A DNA stretch of 64,000 bases, from NCBI GenBank assembly GCA_022829145.1, contig CM040741.1, positions 64,140,547 to 64,204,546 on the forward strand, in the 5' to 3' direction. The position numbers were made by a program, and so were the translations under genes. The notes beneath the pieces were generated by a model. It was given only the letters and a program-made list of their open reading frames with translations. It was not told the DNA's origin and made no database searches. Source of the stretch: Albula goreensis (Eukaryota; Chordata; Actinopteri; Albuliformes; Albulidae). Each line of letters begins with the position of its first letter. Within the stretch, counting starts at the first letter, position 1. Shown here piece after piece: positions 49,127 to 60,375 of the stretch.

Positions 49127-50814
49127 GGTGAGCGTCATTCAGAAGGTTATACTTCGCTACTCTTGTGAGATGGCTGCCCTGCCGCGGCAGGGAGGAGAGA
49201 AGCGTCGGGCACTGGTCTCTTGTGAAGTATTGTGAACTAATGCCTATTGTGACAAATACCTATTGGTGGCTTATCCTTTCTAACAAGAAGGGAGTCTACA
49301 TATGGGGGTGACACAAGCACTGTGCTAAATGTATTTAACCAGGAGGGATGTAAAAATTTCAACCACATAGCAAAGATCCAAGGAGCATCATCGACTAATA
49401 TTGGGCTGAGCCAGAGGGGGAGGGGCAGTGTAATCACCCGCCTCACTTTGCACTCATTTTCATTAGCATACCATATGTGCTTTTACAGTAAACAGCTTTT
49501 TGGAACGTGCTTAATAATTAAACAGTGGTTGTTTTGGGGCTGTTAAAATATTTTATGAAAAAATTCGGTCAAAGCAAGACCTTAAGTGTAGCTCCAGAGA
49601 GTTCCTTAATTATGTTTTCCATTAATAAATAAACAAACACGAAACACAAAAACAGCTTGGTGGCCTAAACCCCTGCCAGCTTCACACATTTTTTGTGTGA
49701 CAAGTATTTTTTTAACAAAGTTGGAGGTTGTGCAAATTTCTGGTCTTCAAAGTAAGCACTGAATGATGGCTTTTAAGTTTGTGTCTCAAAGAAGAGGAGA
49801 GCTAGGACTTTGAAATCAACTCTGTTACAGATAACGTTGACAAAAACTGGAATTCTGTGACAAGTACTTTTGTAGAAAGAGGTGATGTTTTTGTAAAATA
49901 TGGTGACAAATCAAATTAAATAACCAAAAAAACAGGGTTTTAGCATGTGCTTGTTGTTGTAAGGCAGAACTTGCATGAATGTGAAATTTTAATGTCCTTT
50001 CAGCAAGGAGTTTGCCAGAAGTGAATTTTTCCTGCCAGACATTTGCTCTCCTTGATTGTCCACTTTCACTTTGTAAATCAACAAGAATGTTGCGCATGTG
50101 CTTATCAAATATACTGTTAATTGATATGAATACATGTTTTCCTTAAGCTTAAGTTCCATGGTCCTGTCCTAACAGGGAGGCTGTTTGCTCTGGAAAAGTC
50201 TCTCTGTTCCTCAGCTGCAGATGTAGGATTTTAATGTGGCCCCATGGCTCTGAGCTCTGTCTTCTGAGAGTGAGCATAGACAAAATACGAATGAGTGAGA
50301 GGCACAGAGAGAGAGTATGCATAGAAGAGAATGTGAGTTTGAGAGTATGAGAGCGTGTAAGAGACAGAGAGTTTATGTGTTTATGTGTTTGATTCCTGAA
50401 TCCCCCTCCACGCCTCTTGCCCAGACTCTCACAGGAGCAGAGATCGTGTATTTGTCTGTTCTCTGTCAGTCTGTGGTGCTGCCAGTATCCCACAGAAGAA
50501 GAGCCTTGCAGGAAAGCTCTACAAAGGAAATAATAAGAGGGAGAGCCAGTGGATGGTATCAACTCCATCACTACGGTGCAGTCGAGTCAGCTCCTCTAAT
50601 CAGCGTGATACCACAGACCACCACAACCATCTCCACAGCCACCTCACAGAAGAGACCAAACCAGAGACCAAATCTTATATTTTTTTAAAGTGTTGTCTCC
50701 AAATGTTTTTGCTCTCTGCTCAGCTCATGTACTTTCCACTGAAGAGCTTGGTACTTTCTTAATATCTGGAATTAGACATCTTGTAGATTTTGTTTTTATA
50801 TTTCTGGTTTTACA

Positions 50815-51240
50815 CGGGGCAGCGATTACTAGGCAACGCGATGAAAGAGAAGCTCTTTAGCCAAGCCCCCCTGTGCTGTCCGTTGTCAGATCCTATATTG
50901 GGGTGTTGAGACGAATTACAGGGCTTCTAAGCGGCACCACACAAAGGAGAATACGCCTTGGTGATTTAAATTGAAGTCAATGGGAGATACATGTGTTTCT
51001 CTCATTCTTTTTGGTGGCATGGTTCCCTTTTAAAAATGTAAATCCGGGGCCACTTGCCTGCGTTCAATTATAATATGGATTTTGCTGCCTTTTGTGATGG
51101 TATAGCGGGGCTCTTGCTCAGGGAAGATTTAGAGGCCTGGGAGTGAATGTAGGGAGAGCGTGTTGTCAGAGCCTCGTACTGGGGTTTTATCCTCAAAGCT
51201 TGCCCCCGCTAGCCCGGGTGAAACAAATGCTTTACAGCGC
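50815..51240. promoter_or_regulatory. Candidate regulatory island
   Basis: Unique CpG-containing block starting with an RFX half-site-like TACTAGGCAACGCG (near 50,827) and holding homeodomain-type TAATT words. No open frame of interest. Composition-based call only. Confidence 0.22.
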
Positions 51241-51256
51241 GGGAGAGACGGCTGAA

Positions 51257-51290
51257 GGGGGGCCCCGGGAAAGGGGAGGGGGGGGCCCCC
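51257..51290. other. GC-rich hairpin and G tract
   Basis: A run beginning GGGGGGCCCC and ending GGGGGCCCCC can fold on itself or form a G-quadruplex. The surrounding 51.17-51.33 kb is GC-rich with open frames on both strands that show no family. Confidence 0.5.
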
Positions 51291-52145
51291 AGGTTCCAGG
51301 GACAGCTGGCTCTCCACCGCAGGGCCGGCAGGCGTGGCACATAACGCGTAGCTCCCAGAAAGCCTCCATGCTCTGCTCCCTGATTTACCCTATATCAGGC
51401 CCCAGCCCCGAGGCTGTACTGTACCTTCAGACAGGAGCCCTGCTGTTTCCCCTTCTTTACCTTTAGTCTTGCTGCTATCTGCCGTGGGGCTTTGGCGTTG
51501 GCTCTGGGCAGCAAGTGCTGTATTTTTGTTGTAATTATGTGCTTTGTAATATTTTATATCAACACAGTGATAGTGCACTACACACAAATACACAAACAAT
51601 TCACTAAAGTGTAATATATGTGCGTTAGAAAGCATTATTTAGTTGGATGTGTTGGAGTCAAGGGCAAAGTTTCGTAGCAGTTTAGACTGAACATCCCTCT
51701 AAGTGTCAGTTGGATTGCTGCTCAGTGAGGATTGTTTTTAATCCTCTGACTGGAAAAAAAAAGAAGGATACTCGATTTCTTCTCGGTTTCCCATGGAAAC
51801 GGTCGAGCCGCTTGCGAGGTTTCGCGGCACGGCGTCACCACAAAGCCTGCCGGCCGGCCGTGGGAAACGCCAGCGGCCACTGCCTGCCGTCCGCCCTGTC
51901 AGCACTGACGGTGTGAGGCTGTCTGGAGCGGTGCCAGTCCCGCTGCAGCCGGCCTGACGTGACGCTCCTCATCTGCCAAGGTGTGAAAGATGAATCAGGG
52001 GGTCTGATTGTTCCCTATTTGTCCTGATTAACCCCAGAAATACTGATTTTTCAAACTGTAATTGTCTGTCATAAGCACACACAAGAGCTTTTACACTGTT
52101 TATATATGTAGGTATAGCAGGAGAAAATACTGAGTACATAAATAC

Positions 52146-52774
52146 ACAGTCATGCGTGGCTTAACGTCCATGATACGTTCTGTGAAAAAGGACATTATGT
52201 GATTTGGACATTGTGCAAACACCATATTATATACTTAGCAAAGCTATATGGGATACTGTAGTATACCTGTATTGACTAAATTGCCAAGACTGTACACATA
52301 CAGTACTGTATCTCAGATAATGTAGCTGGCAAGGTAATATACTGGTTAAATAGGTTATGTTCTTCGATCGGGATTTCTGTACTCTATTATTAGGGGACCA
52401 CGGACGTATATGTGGTCGGACGTTGTCCGAACAGACGTTATGTGGGGCATACCAGTACTCATAGAAGGCGGTCATAGAGTGTTGATGTAGGAGTTCATGG
52501 AACTAGATGGAGACGGAATTTACTCAGAATCTTCATGAAGAGGATGGCCACATTACATCAGTAATATATGAAAGAATGTATGTCACAGCATGAGGGAAAT
52601 CACTTTAGTAAGAAGTAAGAAAATTGACTTTTATTGGCAGAAATGTTGGACTTATGCTGTGTCCCAAAAGCGCACTACGCCCTATTTCTAGCCATTTTGT
52701 GAATGCATAGTACGTAGTGTGGTTCATTTTTGTCATACACTATGCACTAGATAGTACAAGTATACACACTAACG
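52146..52774 (+). mobile_element. Composite repeat, copy A (Tigger3-like end + spacer + MITE end)
   Basis: The left part begins CAGTCATGCGTGGCTTAACG (52,147 onward). The terminus facing it, at about 52,390-52,457, contains GGGACCACGGACGTATATG, and both resemble the ends of Tigger3 (pogo/Tc1-mariner) as I remember them. Next comes a 175-bp spacer (52,484-52,658), then 120 bp starting TGCTGTGTCCCAAAAGCG (52,655-52,774) that matches one end of the MITE-like element at 59,156-59,548. The whole order recurs in reverse orientation at 59,430-60,049. No coding capacity. The sequence just after 52,774 (TATGGGACTACGGACGTATA) resembles the Tigger-like end again. Confidence 0.7.
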
Positions 52775-53204
52775 CTATGGGACTACGGACGTATAAACAC
52801 GTATGCTATGTTGCACATTGACTGTATGCTAGTGACATAGAATTTTAGGGTCTTAAAATGGGAATTTCCTCATTAATCAGGAAAAATCACATTTCCTGAT
52901 TTAAGTACCAAATGGAAAAAGGGACCATTCCTCTCAATGTCCATGGTGGCGTTTGGTAATGCGGGCAAGGAAATAACTGCTAGCCACAGCAGGTAACATC
53001 ACCCTCTACAGAGCTCCAATGAGACCAGCCAGGGCAATTTCATGTCTGTGCTTGGAGTGCAGCAGGTAGATCTACTCCGATCACACATGGACCATATCAG
53101 TGGTGAAAGGAGGGGGTCAGCGTCTCCTCACAGCTCATGTAGAAGGATCGAAGACGTTTAGGAAGGTTCAGGCGCAGTCTTATACAATGCTTGGTGCTCT
53201 TTTG

Positions 53205-53335
53205 TGCAGGGGTACCCAGCACAGATGAGTAGGGCCAGAAGGGATGCATGCTTTCATTCCAGCCCAGCGCTAGAACACCTGCTACTCCAGTAATCATGAA
53301 GTTCAATGAAGACCTTCACTGGCTGAATCAGATGT
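53205..53335. repeat. Possible interspersed-repeat remnant
   Basis: GGATGCATGCTTTCATTCCA and AGCGCTAGAACACCTG near 53,239-53,281 match a phrase common in fish repeats as I recall (with 'TTTCATTCCAACC...CACCTGATT'). Boundaries and family are uncertain. Confidence 0.3.
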
Positions 53336-53734
53336 TTCATTTCAAGTGGGGAGGTAAAACCCATACCCACGCTGCCATTAACAGGTAAGATTGAGCACCC
53401 AATACTGAACAATACTCTGAATGACAAACTTGGTTGGCCTGAATTACTTGCTCTTATCAGAAATGGCCATACGTTGTTTTGTTGTGTCCTTATGGTCTTC
53501 ACTTTTACTTGGTGAAAGAATGGACTCTTACTCCAAAAACCATGCATGCCTGAAGACACTAACAGAAGGATGTCATGAAATATATATTTCTAGATGCCTA
53601 TACAGTGTGTTGGCATTCCATCCTGGGGATAAACTCAGTTCTTGAAGACAAGCAATCAATCCAAGGGTCCAGACCTTGTGCCTGGAGACAGACATAGAGA
53701 CATATGCACAGTTTTCTCACACAGACCTTGTGCA

Positions 53735-53885
53735 CTGTGGAGGCAGAACCAGCTGCTCTTGTGCTGAAGCCATAGCTTTATCCATTACGCTGTGATGCCA
53801 CTCAACTCAAAGGTTGCAGGTTCTATTCCGAGGTAGGGCACTGCCATCGCATCCTTATGCCAAGCGACTCAACCAAGCTCCCACC
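53735..53885 (+). repeat. SINE fragment, apparently rearranged
   Basis: AAGGTTGCAGGTTCTATTCC (about 53,810-53,829) followed by GAGGTAGGGCACTGCC is a tRNA-like B-box region and SINE body on the plus strand. Just before it, about 53,740-53,795 read on the minus strand resembles the 5' head of the same SINE type (AGCGTAATGGATAAAGC). The head and body are therefore inverted relative to each other, which suggests a rearranged or double insertion. Confidence 0.45.
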
Positions 53886-54239
53886 TCGCTTTATTTCGCC
53901 TTGGCCAAGGGGCAATGTTTTTGCGTTGTACGAACCCTGTTGACCAGCAAAGAATCGTCTCTGAGCATGATTGAGTGTCTGAAGCACTTGTGCTCTTTGA
54001 TGCATTGCATCCACTTTGGATGCTACAATGGACACATCAAAAAACAAGTCGTCGATCGTTCCCAAGGACACAGGCTTGCGGCTGAAGTGCATGGCTGTCG
54101 CTGAAACAGATGCTCTGGTCGCACACCCTATCCTGTTATTCCTGCATTCCATTGAAGACTGAGCGCGAGTCCACTTATGGTATGAATGAACCCAAACTTG
54201 TGCATTGATATAATATATTATGTTATATGGGTGGCTCAT

Positions 54240-55580
54240 CCCCTATTGTACAGGCCATTAAAACTCTTCCCTGCCTTGAAAAAGCTTCCGTCCTGATTCT
54301 CAGGCCATTATCTCCTTTCCTGCCTGTATTTCTTCCCCTCCATCTTCGGGCTTGTGCTACTTCCTCGAATACCAGCGGCTGGCGGGTTTCGCAGTGGCGT
54401 CCGCCGCCAAGCTCCTCATTACCAAGTCGTACTACGGGCCGAGCCGAGCCCAGTGGTGAGATGAACACCAGTGTGTGGTGGAGCCTGCTGCTTTTGGCTT
54501 TTGTAAGGGATCATTTTTTGGGGGGGAGGGGGCAAAACATCCCAAGAGCAGGGAGAAAAGCGCACCCCAGCTCAAAGAAATCCCCCTCCCTCCTAAACTG
54601 CCTCCCCCCACCCATTTTCCCTCTTAGATTGGTATAAGCTTTGCCTCCATATGTGCTTTGATATTTTTTGGGTAGGAACGTTACAGGCATCTGCAGGCCT
54701 AGTATGCACCAGGCCGCATGGCTGGGTGGCATATGGAAATTGGCACCTGTAAGAGCAGAGACGAGCCATGTCTGTGATAACGACTTCAATTAACATTTTC
54801 ACAGCTGCCGGGCAGGATGTTTCTCCTTTCTGCTTTTTGAAAGGTAAATGTCTGCATTTCGATTTTAAGAATGTGAAAAATCTCTTGTAAAAAAAATCAT
54901 CATTTTTAAAATGTTAAATTAAGCGAAGATATGTTCATGAGGGGATTTTTATTTTTGTATGTACTCCAGAGAGCGATGAAAGGGAAGCAAAATGTATGCT
55001 GATGCAATATTGTTACTGAGGTGGAAATGGTGTGTATTCTTCTCTTTTTCTACACCATTTTGCTGGACCGGTGTTATTAGCACAAGATTACTAGAACAAA
55101 GAGCATGAACTGAAATATCAACTGTGAATGCATACTGTAGTTTCCAGTGTTTTCTTTTATCAGTCAACACCTGAGGGGTCTCTTACAAGTTTCCGGGCTG
55201 AAACAAACCCTGTACAGAGTTTCACACATTTCATTTCAGAATTTATTTATTTTTTGCCATGAAAGAATGAAAGGAGCCAAGCTGACTTCTCTCCCAGACT
55301 TTGCATTTTAACAGCATGTGGTGAACATCCAAGCTTTTTCTAAGGAGTCAACATGTGAGCTGGAGACTCCCAGACGTGCCTTTTTAAAGCTTAACCTTGT
55401 TTGAAGTGAGTGTCTTTGACATATCTCGTTGCGTACGTCCAGTCAAAACAGTAATGGCATATTAATGCGTACATTTCAGCAGAGAAGAACTTCTGGGCAT
55501 ACTACCTAAGCTTACATTAGTCACACTAATCATATAGACCAGGGCAGTCTTTCTCTGAGGGCCAACTTAAAGCAAACAAA
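54240..55580. other. Unique DNA, nothing firmly recognised
   Basis: A GC-balanced part (54,240-54,640) has open frames on both strands without any family. The remainder is AT-rich. A G run at about 54,519-54,532 is low complexity. Confidence 0.3.
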
Positions 55581-55586
55581 TCACGA

Positions 55587-55587
<1 letters not shown>

Positions 55588-55673
<86 letters not shown>
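55588..55673. repeat. Long (AC)n microsatellite
   Basis: A pure run of about 43 AC units, similar in length to the array at 4,690. Confidence 0.98.
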
Positions 55674-55676
<3 letters not shown>

Positions 55677-55699
55677 TTATGTTTCAGCGATCAAAGGCT

Positions 55700-57290
55700 T
55701 TAATGCTTCTTGTAGCAACCAAAAAGTGACTCTTGGATCTCGTTTATGATCCACTGTCATCGCAATGTTTAGGACCGTTCAGTTTGTCCCAAGTGGTGAT
55801 CTGTAGCTGTTTCTGTGCTGAGAAATCCTCAAGAGTGTGCCCCGTTTGTGAGTCTGGATTAGGTTGCCCTAAAAACTGGGACTGCTAAATACAGCATATT
55901 TGATTGAAAATGATCAGAAACCTTTAAAGCTTAGTCTCTGTGCAGGCAGGCAACTCTCTAGATGATAAAGGCAGAAGCAATTTAAACTTTTCTGGGTCTC
56001 TGTACTGAGCATTTGGGACATTTCTGTGTGCAAAAGATCATCACTCAACCCCTTGCTAAAAATGACTCTGGCAATCATTCCATCAATCAGTCAGTTCCTT
56101 CTTGTTCTATTACTCAATCAATAAAAGGTTGGTGCAGCAGTTGCATTGTGTAATGTGTAGCAGCACTTTTATTAAAGTGTACAGAGGATTAAGAGGTCTG
56201 GGGAAAGGACCATTCTCTTGCCTCGTTACTGGGTCTCATAGAGTCTTTCTGACCAACTGTAGCAATCATTAAAAAAAACACACCTGGAACTATTTCTGCT
56301 TTACATGGCTATGTCCATACGAAGGGAGTTACTATTTTCATACTCTGTTCATGCTAATAGGTTTTATTCCATGATTTTCACACATGTAGAGTAGTCAGTC
56401 GCTGAATTCAGTCAGTCTCATGCGTGTTTTTTCTGCAGTGCTCTGAAGCAGAAGCCGATTGGTGGGTGTGTGGGCTTGGTTCAGTGTGTCTCTCAGCGAT
56501 TTTCCCTTTATGCTGACAATGACTTCACTGGCTGAACGCTCTGTGCTCAGTAGCAGAAGTCAATGGGTGATAAAGTGGGTAAGTATACAGGCGGGAAGCC
56601 AAACCTGCTACTTTCTTCCACTAACCTGTCACCAAATCATAAGCATTATCTCCGCCATGTCCCCAAAAGGCCTGGCCATGCCCACCCGAGAATGCCAGCG
56701 TGGAAAATCTGAGATCCAATTTTCACGCCACACCTGATTTACCTGAAGGGGAGGGAAGACAGAGAAGCGCAGAGACAATGACACAGCAGCACGTACAAGA
56801 GGGCCTCACTCAAGCATGGCTATATTTATACCTGTCAAACAAGCTCCCGAAACAACTCCCGCTACACGAGTACGGAGCGGTCTCCCAGACAAAAACTCCC
56901 GAGCAGATCGCAGATCTCCGGCCTCGTATGCAGAGAAGATCTCGGAGTAGGAGTGCTGATGGAGTGTATCGTTTCCCCTGCCTGTACTGTGACCTTTTTC
57001 ATTACTAATACTGCAAAACTGATCCCACCTTTCCTACTCAGTTTTATAAATTCAGGCTCGTAACTCCAGCCACTGTGGAGCTAATGTTCTGCATTAACAG
57101 GACTCCTGTAGCATAATGACAATTCTATTATTTCAGTGATATATATTTCCCACCAACCTTTGTGGGAGTGCATACAAATGGCTGTATGCGCTGTATAACA
57201 TGGCGCTAAATAACTGGAACTAACGCTTTCTGTGACGGTCGCAGTTGTAGTTGAAGATTCTGAGAAGCCATAGCATGTCTGCCATTTTAC
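55700..57290. other. Unique DNA, nothing recognised
   Basis: Open frames at 56,459-57,008 overlap one another and match no family. No motif cluster stands out. Confidence 0.3.
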
Positions 57291-57408
57291 TGTTGAATCT
57301 GCCTCAAGGTCCTACTTTGTAACCTGGTAAATTCAAAGACCACTGTGTCAAAAAAACAAAACACCAAACCATTCTTCTTTACATGAATAAAACCAACATT
57401 CTTTCCTC

Positions 57409-57427
57409 CTCTCTCTCTCTCTCTCTC
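57409..57427. repeat. (CT)n microsatellite
   Basis: About nine CT units preceded by a CTTTCCTCC polypyrimidine tract. Confidence 0.88.
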
Positions 57428-57779
57428 CCCCATGCCATGGTTCTCCAGCTCATTCAGGAGCTGGGCAGAAGGCTTAGCTCGAGGTGCTTTTTCTGTTGTT
57501 GTTTTTTCTGTGGTGGTGGTAGGCCAGGCCAGTGGACGGTGATGGAAGTGGCAGGGATATCCGCAGGGCCACAGGGCCGGCTGAGCAGCAGAGAGTCTCT
57601 CCCCTGACCTTAACTGCCGTTCCTCACTTCGAGGGGTCTGCTCACCAAGTCTAGGCATCGGTCGCGCCGATGCGGCCTGAAGCCCTTCACCGTGCCTGTA
57701 ACCAAGGACCTTCCACCCCGGCTACCAAAAACACCACCCTTGTCCACTGTAGTGAGCACGACAAAGGGCCTTTTCAAAA

Positions 57780-57807
57780 GTGGAAGTGTTCTGCTGAACA
57801 CTTCCAC
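57780..57807. other. Perfect 12-bp stem-loop
   Basis: GTGGAAGTGTTC (57,780-57,791) and GAACACTTCCAC (57,796-57,807) are perfectly complementary around a 4-base TGCT loop. The stem contains an ETS-type GGAAGT core in each arm and a TGTTC/GAACA half-site as in steroid-receptor elements. No microRNA is recognised. Confidence 0.6.
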
Positions 57808-58059
57808 CACTCTGCATAGACACACCCACTTATCTCTGCTGTCAAATGCTGGAATCTGATTGGATAGTTTTGTGTAATGTAATCTTGTCTTCTAAGAAGT
57901 GATAAGGCCTTGTTGTTCAAATGAGTAGGAATCAATGATAGACAAATATAACAGGTTTTCATGTCCAGTGGATGAGAACAGATGACTGTGTTAACTAAAG
58001 AGAAAAAGTACCTCCCTGTCTGCCATCTGCTTTATCAAAGCCATGACCCTCTGAGTTAT

Positions 58060-58170
58060 CACTGAGGATTACTTGAAATCTGAGGTGGAGGCAGGAAAGC
58101 ACAATGACATGCAAATGCAAATGTTTATGGGCTAACAGCGTTTAGAAAGGGATGTCGCTGTCATAACTTC
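58060..58170. promoter_or_regulatory. Overlapping POU octamers
   Basis: ATGCAAATGCAAAT (near 58,110-58,123) holds two ATGCAAAT octamers overlapping by two bases, and AATGTTTATGG follows directly. The surrounding DNA is unique and repeat-free. A POU-responsive regulatory element is plausible; nothing else supports it. Confidence 0.3.
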
Positions 58171-58569
58171 AGAATAAATTATGTTAAAAATAAAACCGCT
58201 TAAACTTGATGTAATAATATAAAAACATACGATAAAATGCTTCGTTCAATGAAAAGAAGCTCTGTGGGTGAGCTTTGGTTTTGTTCTTCTTCATCTCTCT
58301 CAAGAAGAAATTGAAGCCACTTCACTGGGCTATGTGCTTGGGACCGAATCCCAGCGGAGCTTTTTTTTTAAGGCCGCACGTAGAACAAATGTGGAGTATT
58401 TTTAGGGACGAGAGAGCCTGGCTGTAGCAGGGCTCTGACAGCAGCAGGCAGCTTTCTCCGGCTTTCCTGCGGAGCCCAGCTCACCCCCAGGCCCTGCTCT
58501 CAGGGGGTCTCTGCCCCTTCACATTCTCGCTTATTCAGCCTGTCTGCCGCTCTGCAGGGGATGCCCTGG

Positions 58570-58860
58570 GTTACTGGATCATGTACTCAGAGGCGGGATT
58601 ACGGCCCGATAGAGGAGGGGTTATGGTAAAACGGAGAAACGTTTACGGGCCAAGGGACGGGGTTATAGAAGGGCCGAGGATGAGTTACAAGCAGTTCATT
58701 TTTCATCTTCCAACAACACGATTAGCACGTTGCACAATCAAAAAACCAGGGCCCAGAGTATCGGTTGGTTCTCTGGTTTTGATCTCCTCTGGTTTGTTAA
58801 GAGTGTGTGATTGACAGCCCCGGATAGCTCCACCCCCTGTGGGGGCTGATTTATAGGCCA
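58570..58860. promoter_or_regulatory. Candidate regulatory island with PBX-MEIS site
   Basis: CpG-rich unique sequence includes TGATTGACAG at 58,808-58,817, an exact PBX-MEIS heterodimer consensus, and the homeodomain-type word ACACGATTAGCACG near 58,717. A 77-codon plus-strand frame covers part of it without any recognisable domain. Likely enhancer-type, by motif only. Confidence 0.32.
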
Positions 58861-59155
58861 GTGAAGTGGACGCTCCCATCAGCGCACGGCAGTGCTGATT
58901 GGATACGAGCGGGAGTCTGATGTGTCCGCAGGGGGCCCGTACCCCAGCTGATCCTCAGTCCGCTGTGGGTGCTGCTGTGCTCTGTCACCAGGGCCGGGCT
59001 CACCTCTGTCTGGCATAAATATGGGCACTCTGACCCTGGACATGGCCACAGGCACAGCCGCCGGGAGGGAGTCTGCTGTCACAGCTCCAGAAAGACTCAA
59101 TCTGATATTTCTCAGCTTTCCAGGAGTTTAAAAGTGGTGCTGCACAATGGTCTAA

Positions 59156-59548
59156 CCCCGTGTCCCTAAAGCACACTACGTACTCCACACTATTGTGTAT
59201 ACACGGTGTACTATTCCAGAAAGTGCATGTTTTCACTAGTTAGTGTATGAGAGAGAACACACTTGATAGCATTTTACCATCTGGAAACGCGTCACCAGTG
59301 TTGCTGGTGATGGTTCTGCATCCGCCATTTTGTTTGAAATGTTCAGTCGCAGACGCGCATCCCTTCCTGTTTTGCATTGCATTCTGGGACAATGGTGTCC
59401 ATGCAAACCACACTTCAGATCTCCACCATCGTTAGTGTGTATACTTGTACTATCTAGTGGATAATGTGTGACAAAATTAACCACACTTTGTACTACGCAT
59501 TCAAAAAACGACTAGAAATAGGGCGTAATGTGCTTTTGGGACGCAGCA
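59156..59548. mobile_element. MITE-like element with TAA flanks
   Basis: The left end reads CCCCGTGTCCCTAAAGCAC and the right end, on the minus strand, TGCTGCGTCCCAAAAGCAC. By hand count 19 of the first 25 positions match. TAA lies directly outside both ends (59,153-59,155 and 59,549-59,551), as expected for PIF/Harbinger insertions. It is 393 bp with no coding capacity. The superfamily call rests on the 3-bp flank alone and is tentative. The right 119 bp recurs in the composite copy at 52,655-52,774. Confidence 0.55.
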
Positions 59549-60049
59549 TAAGTCCAAAATTTTTGCCAATAAAAGTCAATTTTCTTACTTCTTACGAAGG
59601 TGATTTCCCACATGCTGTGGCATACATTCTTTCATATATTACTGATGTAATGTGGCCATCCTCTTTATAAAGATTCTGAGCAAATTCCGTCTCCATCTAG
59701 TTCCATGAACTCCTACATCAGCACGCTATAATTGCCTTTTATTATGTCCATTCGAGCAATGTCCAACCGCATTTCCGTCCATGGTCACATAAGGTTATAA
59801 TAGAGCACAGAAATCCCAATCGCAGAACAGGACATAGCGGACGTAACCAATTTAACCCATGTATTACCTTGCCAGACACATTAGCTGAAATACAGTACTG
59901 TATGTGTACAGTATCCTGGCTATTTAGTCAATACAGGTACACTACAGTATCCCATAAAACTTTGATGATATGGTGTTTGCACAATGTCCAAATCACATAG
60001 CATCTATTTCACAGAATGTATCATGGACGTTAAACGACACATGACTGTA
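59430..60049 (-). mobile_element. Composite repeat, copy B (inverted)
   Basis: Read on the minus strand this copy begins CAGTCATGTGTCGTTTAACG at 60,049-60,048 downward, directly preceded by TA, the target dinucleotide of Tc1/mariner elements. It follows the same order as copy A: Tigger3-like segment, 175-bp spacer (59,719 down to 59,545), MITE end (to 59,430). By hand count the spacers differ at 9 of 175 positions, while the Tigger-like part shows more substitutions and several indels, including about 20 bp missing at its inner end. Confidence 0.7.
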
Positions 60050-60334
60050 TTCCTTTCAGTAAAATCTGGAAGTGAATTGAGTTGGAGTGGGCCTTATAAC
60101 GCATTATTATATAACTATATATTATATAACGCCACTCATTATTTTTAAAACAGCTCCCCCTCCAACCTGCCCCCCAAAAAAAAGTACAGTATATGACTGA
60201 CAGCCCTCAACAGCAGAATATGCTGTGTAACCTTGCTGCCAGACTCTCCAGAACTGGAATATCATGAAAGTAGGATAACCAAAGAGATTGTATTCCTTCA
60301 CAGTCAGACCTGCCACTAAATTACTAAACATTAT

Positions 60335-60375
60335 TGGTGCTTGGCAGGGGCTCTTATCCAGAGCGACTCACAAAC
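60335..60375 (-). repeat. SINE 3' tail fragment
   Basis: On the minus strand, GAGTCGCTCTGGATAAGAGC followed by CCCTGCCAAGCA corresponds to the common fish tail 'GTCGCTCTGGATAAGAGCGTCTGCCAAATG'. Only about 40 bp survives. Confidence 0.55.

Noticed and set aside
53823-54239. 138-codon minus-strand frame
   Set aside because: It overlaps the SINE fragment and shows no known family.
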